Shown piece after piece: positions 15,597 to 23,515 of a DNA stretch of 31,531 bases. The first letter of the stretch is position 1. Each line of letters starts with the position of its first letter. The notes beneath the pieces were generated by a model. The model made no database searches. It was not told where the DNA came from and saw only the letters and a program-made list of their open reading frames with translations. Made by a program: the position numbers and the translations under genes. Origin of the DNA: an uncultured Oscillospiraceae bacterium (GTDB taxonomy: Bacteria; Bacillota; Clostridia; Oscillospirales; Oscillospiraceae); the NCBI GenBank assembly GCA_934630985.1, contig CAKTXO010000009.1, positions 1 to 31,531 on the forward strand, read 5' to 3'.

Positions 15597-16622
15597 ATGA
15601 GCGAGGAAATGGTGAACGGCGGCGAAATTCTGCTGTACCAGAATGGCGCAGAAAAGGAAGTCGTGAATGTGGTATTTCACGATGAAAACTTCTGGCTGAC
15701 ACAAAAGGGTATGGCAGAACTTTTCGGTGTCAAAGTGCCTGCCATCAGCAAGCACTTGAAGAATATCTTCTTGGACGAAGAATTGGATGAAACCATGGTT
15801 GTTTCCAAAATGGAAATAACCACGCCCCATGGAGCTATAGAGGGAAAGACCCAGACCAATGAGGCAAATTTCTACAATCTCGATGCCATCATCGCCGTAG
15901 GCTACCGCGTCAACTCCAAAAAGGCCACCCGATTCCGCCAGTGGGCGACGAAAACGCTGAAAGAGTACATCCAGAAGGGCTTTGTTCTCAACGATGAGAT
16001 GATGAAGAACGGCCGTCCCTTTGGCAAGGATTACTTTGATGAGCTGCTGGAACGCATCCGGGAGATTCGTGCCAGCGAGCGGCGGGCCTATCAGAAAATT
16101 GCGGATGTCTTTGAGCAGTGCAGCTATGACTACGACAAAAACAGCGAGACAACGAAAGCCTTCTATGCCTTTGTCCAGAACAAGCTGCACTATGCCGTCA
16201 CCGGCAAGACGGCGGCGGAGCTGCTTTCCCAGCGGGCCACTCTGGACAGCCCCACCATGGGTCTGACCACTTGGAAGGGTGCGCCGGATGGAAAGATTCT
16301 GAAAAGTGACACACTGGTGGCGAAGAATTACCTGAATCAGAAAGAGCTTTCCCGGCTGAATCGTCTGGTGACCATGTTCATCGACTATGCCGAGCTAATG
16401 GCCGAGGACGAGCAGCTCATGTCCATGCAGGACTGGCTGAAAGAGACGGACCGTTTTCTGACCAACAACCGCCGCCAGGTACTGGATGGCAAGGGCCACA
16501 TTTCCCGGGAGGCGGCGGTGAAAAAGGTCAGCGGCATCTATGAGGAATTCCGCAAACGGCAGGATGCAGACTATATTTCCGAATTTGACCGCCAGACCGA
16601 AAAATACCTCAAGGGAGAATAA
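15597..16622 (+). CDS. rhuM: RhuM-family protein
   Basis: A 341-residue protein matching the virulence RhuM family (PF13310): GEILLYQNGAEKEVVNVVF at the start, FWLTQKGMAELFGVKVPAIS forming a helix-turn-helix-like segment, then NFYNLDAIIAVGYRVNSKKA and FRQWATKTLKEYIQKGF, which are the family hallmarks. The C-terminal half is helical and charged. RhuM genes travel widely on mobile elements and in defence or pathogenicity islands; the biochemical role is not settled. Here it is two bases upstream of the serine recombinase and shares its promoter, so it may influence integration or be a protective cargo. GGAGAAATAACG precedes the ATG. Confidence 0.88.
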   Translation: MSEEMVNGGEILLYQNGAEKEVVNVVFHDENFWLTQKGMAELFGVKVPAISKHLKNIFLDEELDETMVVSKMEITTPHGAIEGKTQTNEANFYNLDAIIAVGYRVNSKKATRFRQWATKTLKEYIQKGFVLNDEMMKNGRPFGKDYFDELLERIREIRASERRAYQKIADVFEQCSYDYDKNSETTKAFYAFVQNKLHYAVTGKTAAELLSQRATLDSPTMGLTTWKGAPDGKILKSDTLVAKNYLNQKELSRLNRLVTMFIDYAELMAEDEQLMSMQDWLKETDRFLTNNRRQVLDGKGHISREAAVKKVSGIYEEFRKRQDADYISEFDRQTEKYLKGE

Positions 16623-16624
16623 CC

Positions 16625-18778
16625 ATGACCGAAACCTTTGACATTGCCGGCTACTGCCGCATCTCCGTGGACGAGGAGCTGGATCGGGACAATGTGTCCA
16701 TTGAAAACCAAAAAGCCATCATCCGGGATTTTGTGAACCGCCGTTTTCCGGGAAGCAGCCTGACCTTTTATGAGGATCGGGACCGTTCCGGCTATACCTT
16801 TGAGCAGCGGGAGGGCTACCAGGCCATGCGAAAGGGGCTGATCCGGCATCAGTATGACATTCTGGTGGTGAAGGATTTTTCCCGATTCTCCCGGCGAAAT
16901 TCCCGGGGGCTGGTGGAATTGGAGGATCTGCGGGATGCAGGCGTTCGCATTATTTCCGTGGGGGACAACATCGACTTTCCCAACGATGACGACTGGCTGA
17001 AAATCCAGTTTCAGTTTCTCATCAACGAAATGCCTGTCACCGACACCAGCAAGAAGGTGAAAAACGTCATCCGGCGGCGGCAGGCCGACGGGAAATGGCT
17101 TTGCGCCGCCCCCTACGGCTATATCATCAACAAGCAGAAAGAATTTGAAATCGTCCCTACAGAAGCGGAGATCGTGCGGCAGATTTTTGACCTGTACAAC
17201 AACCAGGGCTGGGGCTACAAGAAAATCGCAAACTACCTGACGGAGCAGGGCATTCCAACGCCACGGATGTCGGAGCAGATGCGCAAGGAGGCGGCAGGGG
17301 AACCCACCAGCCGAAAGACGAAAGCCGCCTGGGCCATCGTCACGGTGCAGGGGATTCTAGACAATGATTTTTATATCGGCACTTTCCGCCAGGCCAAATA
17401 CACCCGGGCCAAGATCAACGGCAAGGATGTGAAACGGGACGAGGAGGAGCATATCGTCATTGAGAACCACCACCAGCCCATCATTGACTACCGCACCTTT
17501 GCCACCACCCGGGCCCTCCGGGAGAAGCGTTCCACCGCCAATTACCGGGGCGTGAAGAAGTACGACAACGTGTACTCCGGCTTCCTGTTCTGCGGCGACT
17601 GCGGCAGCCCCATGTTTGCCATGAGCCGCAGGGATTTGAGTGCCGCCTACACCTGCGGCACCTACCACCGCCGGGGCCGTTCCGGGTGCAGCTCCCACCA
17701 CATCCGGGTGGACAAGCTGGACGATCTGCTGAAAATCTATGTGCGGCGGGTCATGGAGCATTCCCATGCCATGCTGGAAGAACTGAACGCCGAACTGGCA
17801 CGGCAGGATTCCGATGTGGTGGAAACGGAGCAGTCCGCCGACCATCTGGCTCAGGTCATGGAGGAGCTGCGGGAGGAGCTGAAAGCCACCAAGCGGCAGC
17901 GCATCCGGGATATGGTAAAGCACCCGGATCAGGAGGAGCTTCTGGCGGAGACCTATGACGAGCTGGAAGCCGACCTGCAAAAGAAAATCGAGGGGCTGGA
18001 TCACCAGATCGGTATGCTCTCGGACAAGCGGAACACCATCATTCAGGCGGGGCGTGCCGCCAAAACCGCCATGGAGGTATTCGGGGACATTCTTTCCAAG
18101 GAAACCCTGGAACGAAACGATTTAGAACTGCTGATAGAGCGCATCGACGTGTTCGAGGATCGGCTGGAGATCCGGCTCCACAGCGATGTGGACACCCTAC
18201 TCCACGTCAACCAGGGAGACATCGCCGTAAATTTTAATTCCGGCACGGAAAATAGCGAAAATACCCTGATTCAGTCCTCTAAAAACCACGAGGACAAGGT
18301 TTTCCGTGTCAATGTTATCAGTGACGGTGACCCGTTGGAGATCTACACAGAGAAGGACGGGGGCGTAATTTTCCGGAAATACTCGCCCATGGGGGATTTG
18401 CAGGAATTCGCCGCCCAGATGTGCGAGTCCATCGGCTCGGCTACCGGACACATCGCCGCAGTCTCCGACCGGGACAGCATTATCGCCCTCCACGGGGCCC
18501 CCAAGCGGGAGCTGATGGATAAGCCCAACTCCGCCGAGCTGGCCCGGCTGATGGAGCAGCGGCGCAATTACCTCTTCCATCCCGGGGACACCCCGGTGTT
18601 CGCCGCGGACGGAGAGGAAAAGTACCGGCTGGGGGCGGCCAGCCCCATTCTCTCCCAGGGAGATCTGATGGGCTGCGTCATGCTCCTGCTGGGAGAAAAC
18701 GACGCACCCCTGGCCGAGGGCGACCAGAGCGTAGCAAAAACCGCCGCCGGATTTCTCGGGCGGCAGCTAGAAAGCTGA
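16625..18778 (+). CDS. Large serine recombinase fused in frame to the SpoVT C-terminal part
   Basis: The 717-residue frame has two parts. Residues 1 to about 567 form a large serine recombinase: YCRISVDEE with catalytic S14, VVKDFSRFSRR, a recombinase domain (GKWLCAAPYGYIINKQKEFE onward), a zinc ribbon FLFCGDCGSPMF...YTCGTYH (about 320-350) and a coiled coil (about 370-480). From GDPLEI (residue 568, base 18326) the sequence changes to the C-terminal part of the sporulation regulator SpoVT. Thus the recombinase gene abuts the attachment site and reads across it into the host gene. The start has AAGGGAGA upstream and lies two bases after rhuM. The expected reaction is integration into, and excision from, spoVT. 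The chimera may or may not be stable as protein. Confidence 0.88.
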   Translation: MTETFDIAGYCRISVDEELDRDNVSIENQKAIIRDFVNRRFPGSSLTFYEDRDRSGYTFEQREGYQAMRKGLIRHQYDILVVKDFSRFSRRNSRGLVELEDLRDAGVRIISVGDNIDFPNDDDWLKIQFQFLINEMPVTDTSKKVKNVIRRRQADGKWLCAAPYGYIINKQKEFEIVPTEAEIVRQIFDLYNNQGWGYKKIANYLTEQGIPTPRMSEQMRKEAAGEPTSRKTKAAWAIVTVQGILDNDFYIGTFRQAKYTRAKINGKDVKRDEEEHIVIENHHQPIIDYRTFATTRALREKRSTANYRGVKKYDNVYSGFLFCGDCGSPMFAMSRRDLSAAYTCGTYHRRGRSGCSSHHIRVDKLDDLLKIYVRRVMEHSHAMLEELNAELARQDSDVVETEQSADHLAQVMEELREELKATKRQRIRDMVKHPDQEELLAETYDELEADLQKKIEGLDHQIGMLSDKRNTIIQAGRAAKTAMEVFGDILSKETLERNDLELLIERIDVFEDRLEIRLHSDVDTLLHVNQGDIAVNFNSGTENSENTLIQSSKNHEDKVFRVNVISDGDPLEIYTEKDGGVIFRKYSPMGDLQEFAAQMCESIGSATGHIAAVSDRDSIIALHGAPKRELMDKPNSAELARLMEQRRNYLFHPGDTPVFAADGEEKYRLGAASPILSQGDLMGCVMLLLGENDAPLAEGDQSVAKTAAGFLGRQLES
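18323..18352 (+). other. Predicted attachment-site core (element/spoVT junction)
   Basis: The recombinase-type sequence gives way to spoVT codons around GACCCGTTGGAGATCTAC (18329-18346), which encodes the conserved DPLEIY of SpoVT. Crossover must lie in or very near this stretch. Serine recombinases exchange at a 2-base core, which cannot be located without the other junction. Confidence 0.6.
18326..18778 (+). pseudogene. spoVT: 3' fragment of spoVT interrupted by the element
   Basis: From GDPLEIYTEKDG to the stop the translation follows SpoVT: KYSPMGDLQEFA, a GAF-like middle with AVSDRDSIIALHGAPK, and the family ending ETAAGFLxRQxE here seen as KTAAGFLGRQLES. The 150 residues correspond to about residues 31-178 of the B. 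subtilis protein as I recall it. The missing first 30 residues (the beginning of the AbrB-type DNA-binding domain, with start codon and promoter) are not in the window and should lie at the other end of the element, left of base 1. SpoVT is a sigma-G-dependent regulator of late spore development, so its interruption matters to sporulation unless the element excises. Confidence 0.85.
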
Positions 18779-18954
18779 AAAAGGAAATCATTGCCAATTG
18801 TGCAGACCGGTGCGGCCGCTTCCCGGAATTCTATCCGGTCACAATCCCCGAAACGTTCCGAGAACCGCCCCAAAACGTACCGCCGGGGGAGCACCACCCG
18901 TGGACAGGCAATGGCCGCCCGTACTTTCCTTTACGAAGGTTTTCTGAATACAGC
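18779..18954. other. Intergenic stretch after the spoVT fragment
   Basis: About 175 bases, with a short open frame lacking a ribosome site and recognisable motifs. I see no RNA gene or promoter. It leads into the hairpin and repeat cluster at 18955. Confidence 0.4.
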
Positions 18955-19195
18955 ATCCCCCGCCGGGATTACCCGGCGGGGGATCAGGCTGTCGAAAAAC
19001 CATGTCATTGCGAGGCAGTGCGCACACTGCCGTGGCAATCCCCCAAATTTTCAAACATTTTAGATCATAAACCAGTGGCTTTTACTTCTATCCGGGGGAT
19101 TCCCACACCAGTCTGCGGACTGGTTCGGAATGACAACGTATATTGAGGGCTTTTTTGACACGCTGATCCCCCGCCGGGAAATCCCGGCGGGGGAT
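18955..19195. repeat. 240-base imperfect inverted repeat with twin GC hairpins (MITE/REP-like)
   Basis: Identical GC-rich stems (ATCCCCCGCCGGG paired with its complement over 4 bases) occur at 18955-18984 and 19166-19195. Inside them a palindromic repeat beginning GTCATTGCGAGGCAGTG (18993 on) faces a reverse copy GGGGATTCCCACACCAGTC (ending with CGGAATGACAAC, to about 19138). The whole forms a large inverted repeat between the convergent spoVT fragment and the efflux operon; the hairpins may terminate transcription from both sides. Confidence 0.7.
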
Positions 19196-19212
19196 GCTGT
19201 TACGATAGGTTG

Positions 19213-21648
19213 TCAGAACATACTGCGTTCCGTCTCCACGGCGTCGGACTCGGTGACCGTGTCATAGTACAGGTAATAGACGGTGGTGCCGCTGTCGATG
19301 CCGGAGAGAATTTCCACATTCTCTCCATCGGACAGGCCGGTGGTGACCTCCACAGGGTTGGCAGGCTCCCCGGTTTTCTTGTCCTTGCCGGTGTAGACCA
19401 GGGTCTTGCCTCCCTCGTCCCGGAGGGCGGCCACAGGCAGGGTCAGAACGTCCATTTTTTCGTAGAGGGTCAGCTGGGCGGTGGTGCTCATGCCCGGAAG
19501 CATATCGCTTTCCCGGGACAGGGTGATCTCCACATCGAATTTGCTGCTGCCGCCGCTGCCGCTGCCGGTCTGAGCCACCCGGGTGACCTGACCTTCAAAG
19601 GTTTCGTCGGACAGGGCGTTCATGGTCAGCTGGGCGGTCATGCCGGTCTTTACGCTGGCAATGTCCTTTTCGTCCACGGCAATGGTGACGGTCATCGTGT
19701 CCAGGGGGGTGACGGTCAGAAGCACGTCCCCGTTCAGACTGTACAGCTGGGTCTGGGAACTACCGGTACTGCCGTAGCCGCCCATGCCGGCTATCAGATC
19801 GGCCAGATTGCCGAGGTTTGGCATTCCGCTGGAAGAAGCAATCCGGTGCAAGCCACAAGATGTAGTTTGTCCATCCTTTATAGTAGCGGTAATTTCCAAG
19901 ACAACATCCCCATTCACATAGGAACTGGCGAGTGAAGGGGGCAACCCTACTGCTTTACCAGGGAACGTGCATTGACTGACATCCTTGCCTTTTAGCCTCC
20001 AACCATTTGCAGTTTGTTCAACTTCATAAGTTTGGGGATCCCAAACACGCATTAAGGTTCCATTTGCGTCAATTACCTTAAAAACTCTTGCGGTATAGGT
20101 TGCACCGTTAAAGCAACAGGTGGATTGATGTTTGCTGGCAGGGCATATGGTATCTACATTCTTGCTGTTGACACAACTTTTGATGCAGTCATTGTAGTGA
20201 TGTGCCCCGGCGGGACAATCGATTGCGTTATCCGCGTGCTTACAGGAATAGATACAATCAACCTTATGAACCTTTGCTGGGCATACATTACTGCCATCGG
20301 ATTCAATGCACAGTTCAATACAATTGGGATTGTGCTTTTCCGCATCGCATACGCCCTCTTTCTGGGCACTTACACAACGGCGAATACAGTCCTTGTGATG
20401 AGCTCCAGTAGCGTGACATTTATCTGCGTCATCCGCATGGGAACAAGACTCAATGCAGTCGTCAAAGTGCTCGTTTGCTTTGCATGTGCCTTCGTCAGAT
20501 GTATGTTTGCAGGCCTTGGGGCAGCCATCCTGATGACCGGAATCCGTACCCTTCAGGGGGCACTTGTCGTCGCCGGTGCAGGTCTGGGTCACCTGGCTCA
20601 GAAGCACCAGCCGGAAGTCCCCATCGTCGGCATTCAGAAGACTTGCGGTGAGTTCCTCGTCCTCGGCGGCCAGCAGATGAGTGCTGTCCGTGTCAATGCC
20701 GGAAACCAGACCGTCGCAGGGGGCGGTAATGACGCCCGTATCCTGCCAGGTCAGAAGCTTCTGAAGCAGCTCCTCGTATTTCCGATGAGTTTCGGCCAGC
20801 AGCTCCCGCTGGGCGGTGTAGTCCGTGTCCTTCAGGGTGAAAAGGCTTCCTCCGGAGGACACCGTCTGTTCCAGGCGGATATTCACCTGGGAAACGGTGC
20901 CGTTGAAGGCGGTGGCCAGCCAGGGATTGTGGATTTCCAGGGAACCGGAGCCAAGACCTTCCAATGTCACGGTGTCGCCCACGGCGTAGCCGTTGTCGGC
21001 GATGGTCACGGTCAGCTCTCCGTTCAGATTGGACTCCACCCGGCCGGTGACGGTTTTCCCGGAATCCAGGGTCACGTTAATGGAATCTCCCGGAATCAGC
21101 TGGGAGGAAACGGTCAGGGTGACGCTCATCCGGCCGTCCAGGCTCAGAAGCGCCAGAGCCCCGTGCTCCACCAGCACCTGCGCCACGGAATCACCGGGGC
21201 CCGCGTAAATGGCCTTCACCCGGCCTCCGGCAGGGGCGGTGACGGTGGAGGCGGATTTTTCGTCGGAATAGGTTTCCATCTGCTTTTCCACGGCAGCCAT
21301 GGAAGTCCGAATTTCTGTGACGGCGGTGAGGGCGGAAACCTTGTCGATTTTCGCCACCGGGTCGCCTTTTTTGACTTCCTGACCGTTTTTCACCAAGAAT
21401 TCGGTGATTTTTACCTCCGCTGGCAGCTCAATGTCCTCGCCGTCCCCGGCTTCCAGGGTGCCGCCGCCCCGGACGGTGGCCTGGACGGAGCCGTTCTTTA
21501 CCTCCGCTTCCAGCACGCTCGCCACCGGGCCGTCCTTGGCATCCTGCTGCCGGGCCAGGGCGGGCAGCATTGCCAGACCTGCCACCACCACCGCCAGCAC
21601 TCCCCACAGGATGTACCGGCGGACATTTTTCTTCTTCGTTTTGTCCAT
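19213..21648 (-). CDS. MacA/HlyD-like efflux adaptor with inserted Cys/His-repeat domain
   Basis: An 811-residue membrane-anchored adaptor for an ABC exporter. It has an N-terminal membrane helix (YILWGVLAVVVAGLAMLPAL, about 12-31), a biotinyl-lipoyl-like segment (LPAEVKITEFLVKNGQEVKK), long adaptor beta domains and a C-terminal adaptor domain (GSSKFDVEITLSRESDMLPG). The odd part is residues about 355-515, a run of C-x3-C...C...H...C units, followed by an unrelated beta-rich segment to about 600, where the usual hairpin/lipoyl region is split. It starts two bases after the permease gene's stop, last in the four-gene operon, with a GGAGGATAACT ribosome site. A second adaptor opens the operon, so this one may be a specialised, substrate- or metal-binding variant. 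Usual length in the family is 400-560 residues. Confidence 0.82.
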   Translation of the reverse strand: MDKTKKKNVRRYILWGVLAVVVAGLAMLPALARQQDAKDGPVASVLEAEVKNGSVQATVRGGGTLEAGDGEDIELPAEVKITEFLVKNGQEVKKGDPVAKIDKVSALTAVTEIRTSMAAVEKQMETYSDEKSASTVTAPAGGRVKAIYAGPGDSVAQVLVEHGALALLSLDGRMSVTLTVSSQLIPGDSINVTLDSGKTVTGRVESNLNGELTVTIADNGYAVGDTVTLEGLGSGSLEIHNPWLATAFNGTVSQVNIRLEQTVSSGGSLFTLKDTDYTAQRELLAETHRKYEELLQKLLTWQDTGVITAPCDGLVSGIDTDSTHLLAAEDEELTASLLNADDGDFRLVLLSQVTQTCTGDDKCPLKGTDSGHQDGCPKACKHTSDEGTCKANEHFDDCIESCSHADDADKCHATGAHHKDCIRRCVSAQKEGVCDAEKHNPNCIELCIESDGSNVCPAKVHKVDCIYSCKHADNAIDCPAGAHHYNDCIKSCVNSKNVDTICPASKHQSTCCFNGATYTARVFKVIDANGTLMRVWDPQTYEVEQTANGWRLKGKDVSQCTFPGKAVGLPPSLASSYVNGDVVLEITATIKDGQTTSCGLHRIASSSGMPNLGNLADLIAGMGGYGSTGSSQTQLYSLNGDVLLTVTPLDTMTVTIAVDEKDIASVKTGMTAQLTMNALSDETFEGQVTRVAQTGSGSGGSSKFDVEITLSRESDMLPGMSTTAQLTLYEKMDVLTLPVAALRDEGGKTLVYTGKDKKTGEPANPVEVTTGLSDGENVEILSGIDSGTTVYYLYYDTVTESDAVETERSMF
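20110..20585 (-). repeat. Cys/His-rich repeat region inside the second efflux adaptor
   Basis: About six units of roughly 24 residues follow the pattern C-I-x2-C-x8/9-C-x-A-x2/3-H-x2/3-D-C, for example DCIESCSHADDADKC and DCIYSCKHADNAIDC. The DNA of this stretch, continuing to about 19840, is less G/C-rich than the flanking adaptor sequence, suggesting a separately acquired domain. Regular Cys/His spacing points to metal binding or disulphide cross-linking outside the cell. Confidence 0.75.
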
Positions 21649-21650
21649 AG

Positions 21651-22841
21651 TTATCCTCCGTAGTGCAGCGCGTCGATGGGCTTCATCTTTGCCGCCTTAT
21701 TGGCCGGGTACAGTCCGAAGACCACGCCGATGAGGAAGCAGAAGGCCACGGCCAGCATCACCACGCCCCCATCCAGGGCAAAGGAAATGCCCGCGCTGGC
21801 GGTGACTGTGGAAACCACCTGCAAAATGGCCCAGCTCAGGAAAATGCCCAGGCCGCAGCCCATCATGCACAGCACCACCGCCTCCATGAGAAACTGGGTC
21901 AGAATGGTGCCCCGGTTAGCGCCGATGGCCTTGCGGATGCCGATTTCCCGGGTTCGCTCGGTGACGGTGACCATCATGATGTTCATAATGCCGATACCGC
22001 CTACCACCAAGGAAATGCCGGCAATGCCGCCCAGCAGAATGGACAGGGTGGAAGTGATGGAATTCATGGCCTCCTCCAGCATATTGGAGGAATCCACCTC
22101 AAAGGCATCCTCGTCCTCATCGAACCGCTCCATGAGAATCCGGGTCATGGCGTCGGCGGCAGCGTCCACGTTGGAGCCTTCCGCTGCGGACAGGTAGAAG
22201 GTGGTCACATCGGTGCTGACGCTGTCCGTCAGACGGATGAGGGTGGAATAGGGAATATAGGCCATGAGCGTACCGGAGGTAAGCATGGACATCATGGAGC
22301 TGGTGTCCTCCTCCAATACCCCCACCACCTCAAAGGAAACACCGCTGAGAACCACCGTCTGGCCAACGCAGTCGGTATAGCCAATCAGCTCCTTGGCGGC
22401 GGTGTCATTGAGAACGCAGACATAGGTGCGGTTGTCCTGGTCGGCGGTTTTCAGCCACCGCCCCATGGAAAGCTGCAAGCCCTGGATATCGTAATAGGAG
22501 GGAGTGATGCCGTAAACGGTGACGGTGTCGTAGTTGGCTCCGTGCTTGCCCACAAGAGAGGTGCTGGTGCGGGCGGAAATCCGACCGATATCCGGCTCCT
22601 CCGACATCCAGGTGTTCAGGTCGTCCAAGTGAATGGGCTTGCCCTTGTCATCGGACACGGTGACGGTGACGAGACTGGTACCCAGGTCGGACACCGCGGT
22701 GGTGACGGAATTGGTTGCGCCATTGACCAGGCTCACCAGCACCACCAGAGCCATGACGCCGATGATGATGCCCAGCATGGTCAGAGCCGCGCGCATTTTA
22801 TTGGCACCGATGGAACGCAGTGCCATCACAAAAGACTGCAT
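21651..22841 (-). CDS. MacB-type ABC transporter permease (FtsX fold)
   Basis: A 396-residue permease with the MacB/LolC plan. A first membrane helix follows MRAALTMLGIIIGVMALVVL (about 17-36), a large extracellular MacB_PCD domain occupies about 45-270, and three helices lie near the C-terminus, including GISLVVGGIGIMNIMMVTV and a cytoplasmic ERTREIGIRKAIGA coupling motif typical of FtsX-family permeases. The start overlaps the ATPase stop by one base (TAATG). Works with the ATPase and adaptors to move a peptide, antibiotic or other amphiphile outward. Confidence 0.92.
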   Translation of the reverse strand: MQSFVMALRSIGANKMRAALTMLGIIIGVMALVVLVSLVNGATNSVTTAVSDLGTSLVTVTVSDDKGKPIHLDDLNTWMSEEPDIGRISARTSTSLVGKHGANYDTVTVYGITPSYYDIQGLQLSMGRWLKTADQDNRTYVCVLNDTAAKELIGYTDCVGQTVVLSGVSFEVVGVLEEDTSSMMSMLTSGTLMAYIPYSTLIRLTDSVSTDVTTFYLSAAEGSNVDAAADAMTRILMERFDEDEDAFEVDSSNMLEEAMNSITSTLSILLGGIAGISLVVGGIGIMNIMMVTVTERTREIGIRKAIGANRGTILTQFLMEAVVLCMMGCGLGIFLSWAILQVVSTVTASAGISFALDGGVVMLAVAFCFLIGVVFGLYPANKAAKMKPIDALHYGG

Positions 22842-23512
22842 TACAGGCTCACCTCCGAAATCTGACCGTCCAGAATGTGGATAGACCGCTGAGCCTGCTT
22901 GGCAATGCCGCCGTCATGGGTAATGAGGACGATGGTATTGCCCTGACTGTGAAGCTCATGGAAAATGTCAATAATTTCCCGGCTGGTTTTGGAATCCAGA
23001 GCACCGGTGGGCTCGTCCGCCAGAATCAGCTTGGGCCGGGTGACGATGGCCCGGGCGATGGATACCCGCTGCTGCTGACCGCCGGAAAGCTCCGTAGGCA
23101 GATGCTTTGCCCGGGCGTACATGTTCACCCGTTCCAGAGCCTCCTTCACCCGCTCGGTGCGTTCCTTCTTGGGAACCTTCTGATAGATGAGGGGCAGCTC
23201 CACGTTTTCCTCGGCGGTGAGCTTGGGAATCAGGTTGTACTGCTGGAACACAAAGCCGATTTTCTCGTTGCGCACCTTGGCCAGCTGGTTTTCGGTGTAG
23301 CTTTCAATGGGCAGGCCGTCCAGCAGATATTCCCCCGCGTCGGCTACGTCCAGGCAGCCGATGATGTTCATTAAGGTAGACTTGCCGGAGCCGGAGGGGC
23401 CGATGATGCTGACGAATTCCTGGGGGTAGATGTGCAGGTTGGCGTGATCCAGAGCCCGAACCCGGTCGTCGCCTACCTGATAATATTTGCACACGTCTTT
23501 CAGCTGAATCAT
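22841..23512 (-). CDS. MacB/LolD-type ABC transporter ATP-binding protein
   Basis: A 223-residue ATPase with every motif: Walker A IGPSGSGKSTLMN (about 34-46), Q-loop FVFQQYNLIPKLTA, signature LSGGQQQRVSIARAI (about 141-155), Walker B LILADEPTGALDS and H-loop VLITHDG. The length and sequence fit the stand-alone ATPases that pair with MacB-like permeases in Gram-positive bacteria. It starts three bases after the first adaptor gene and is coupled to the permease gene. Confidence 0.95.
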   Translation of the reverse strand: MIQLKDVCKYYQVGDDRVRALDHANLHIYPQEFVSIIGPSGSGKSTLMNIIGCLDVADAGEYLLDGLPIESYTENQLAKVRNEKIGFVFQQYNLIPKLTAEENVELPLIYQKVPKKERTERVKEALERVNMYARAKHLPTELSGGQQQRVSIARAIVTRPKLILADEPTGALDSKTSREIIDIFHELHSQGNTIVLITHDGGIAKQAQRSIHILDGQISEVSL

Positions 23513-23515
23513 GGC

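Noticed and set aside
18791..19063. 90-codon frame after the spoVT fragment
   Set aside because: No ribosome site or known domain, and its second half runs through the palindromic repeat.
20125..21663. Long plus-strand open frame (512 codons) opposite the second efflux adaptor
   Set aside because: It is antisense to a well-supported adaptor gene, has no ribosome site or motif, and its composition follows from the G/C-rich third positions of the real gene.
21663..22865. Plus-strand frame opposite the permease gene
   Set aside because: Antisense to conserved FtsX-type motifs, with a His/Gly-rich translation typical of shadow frames.
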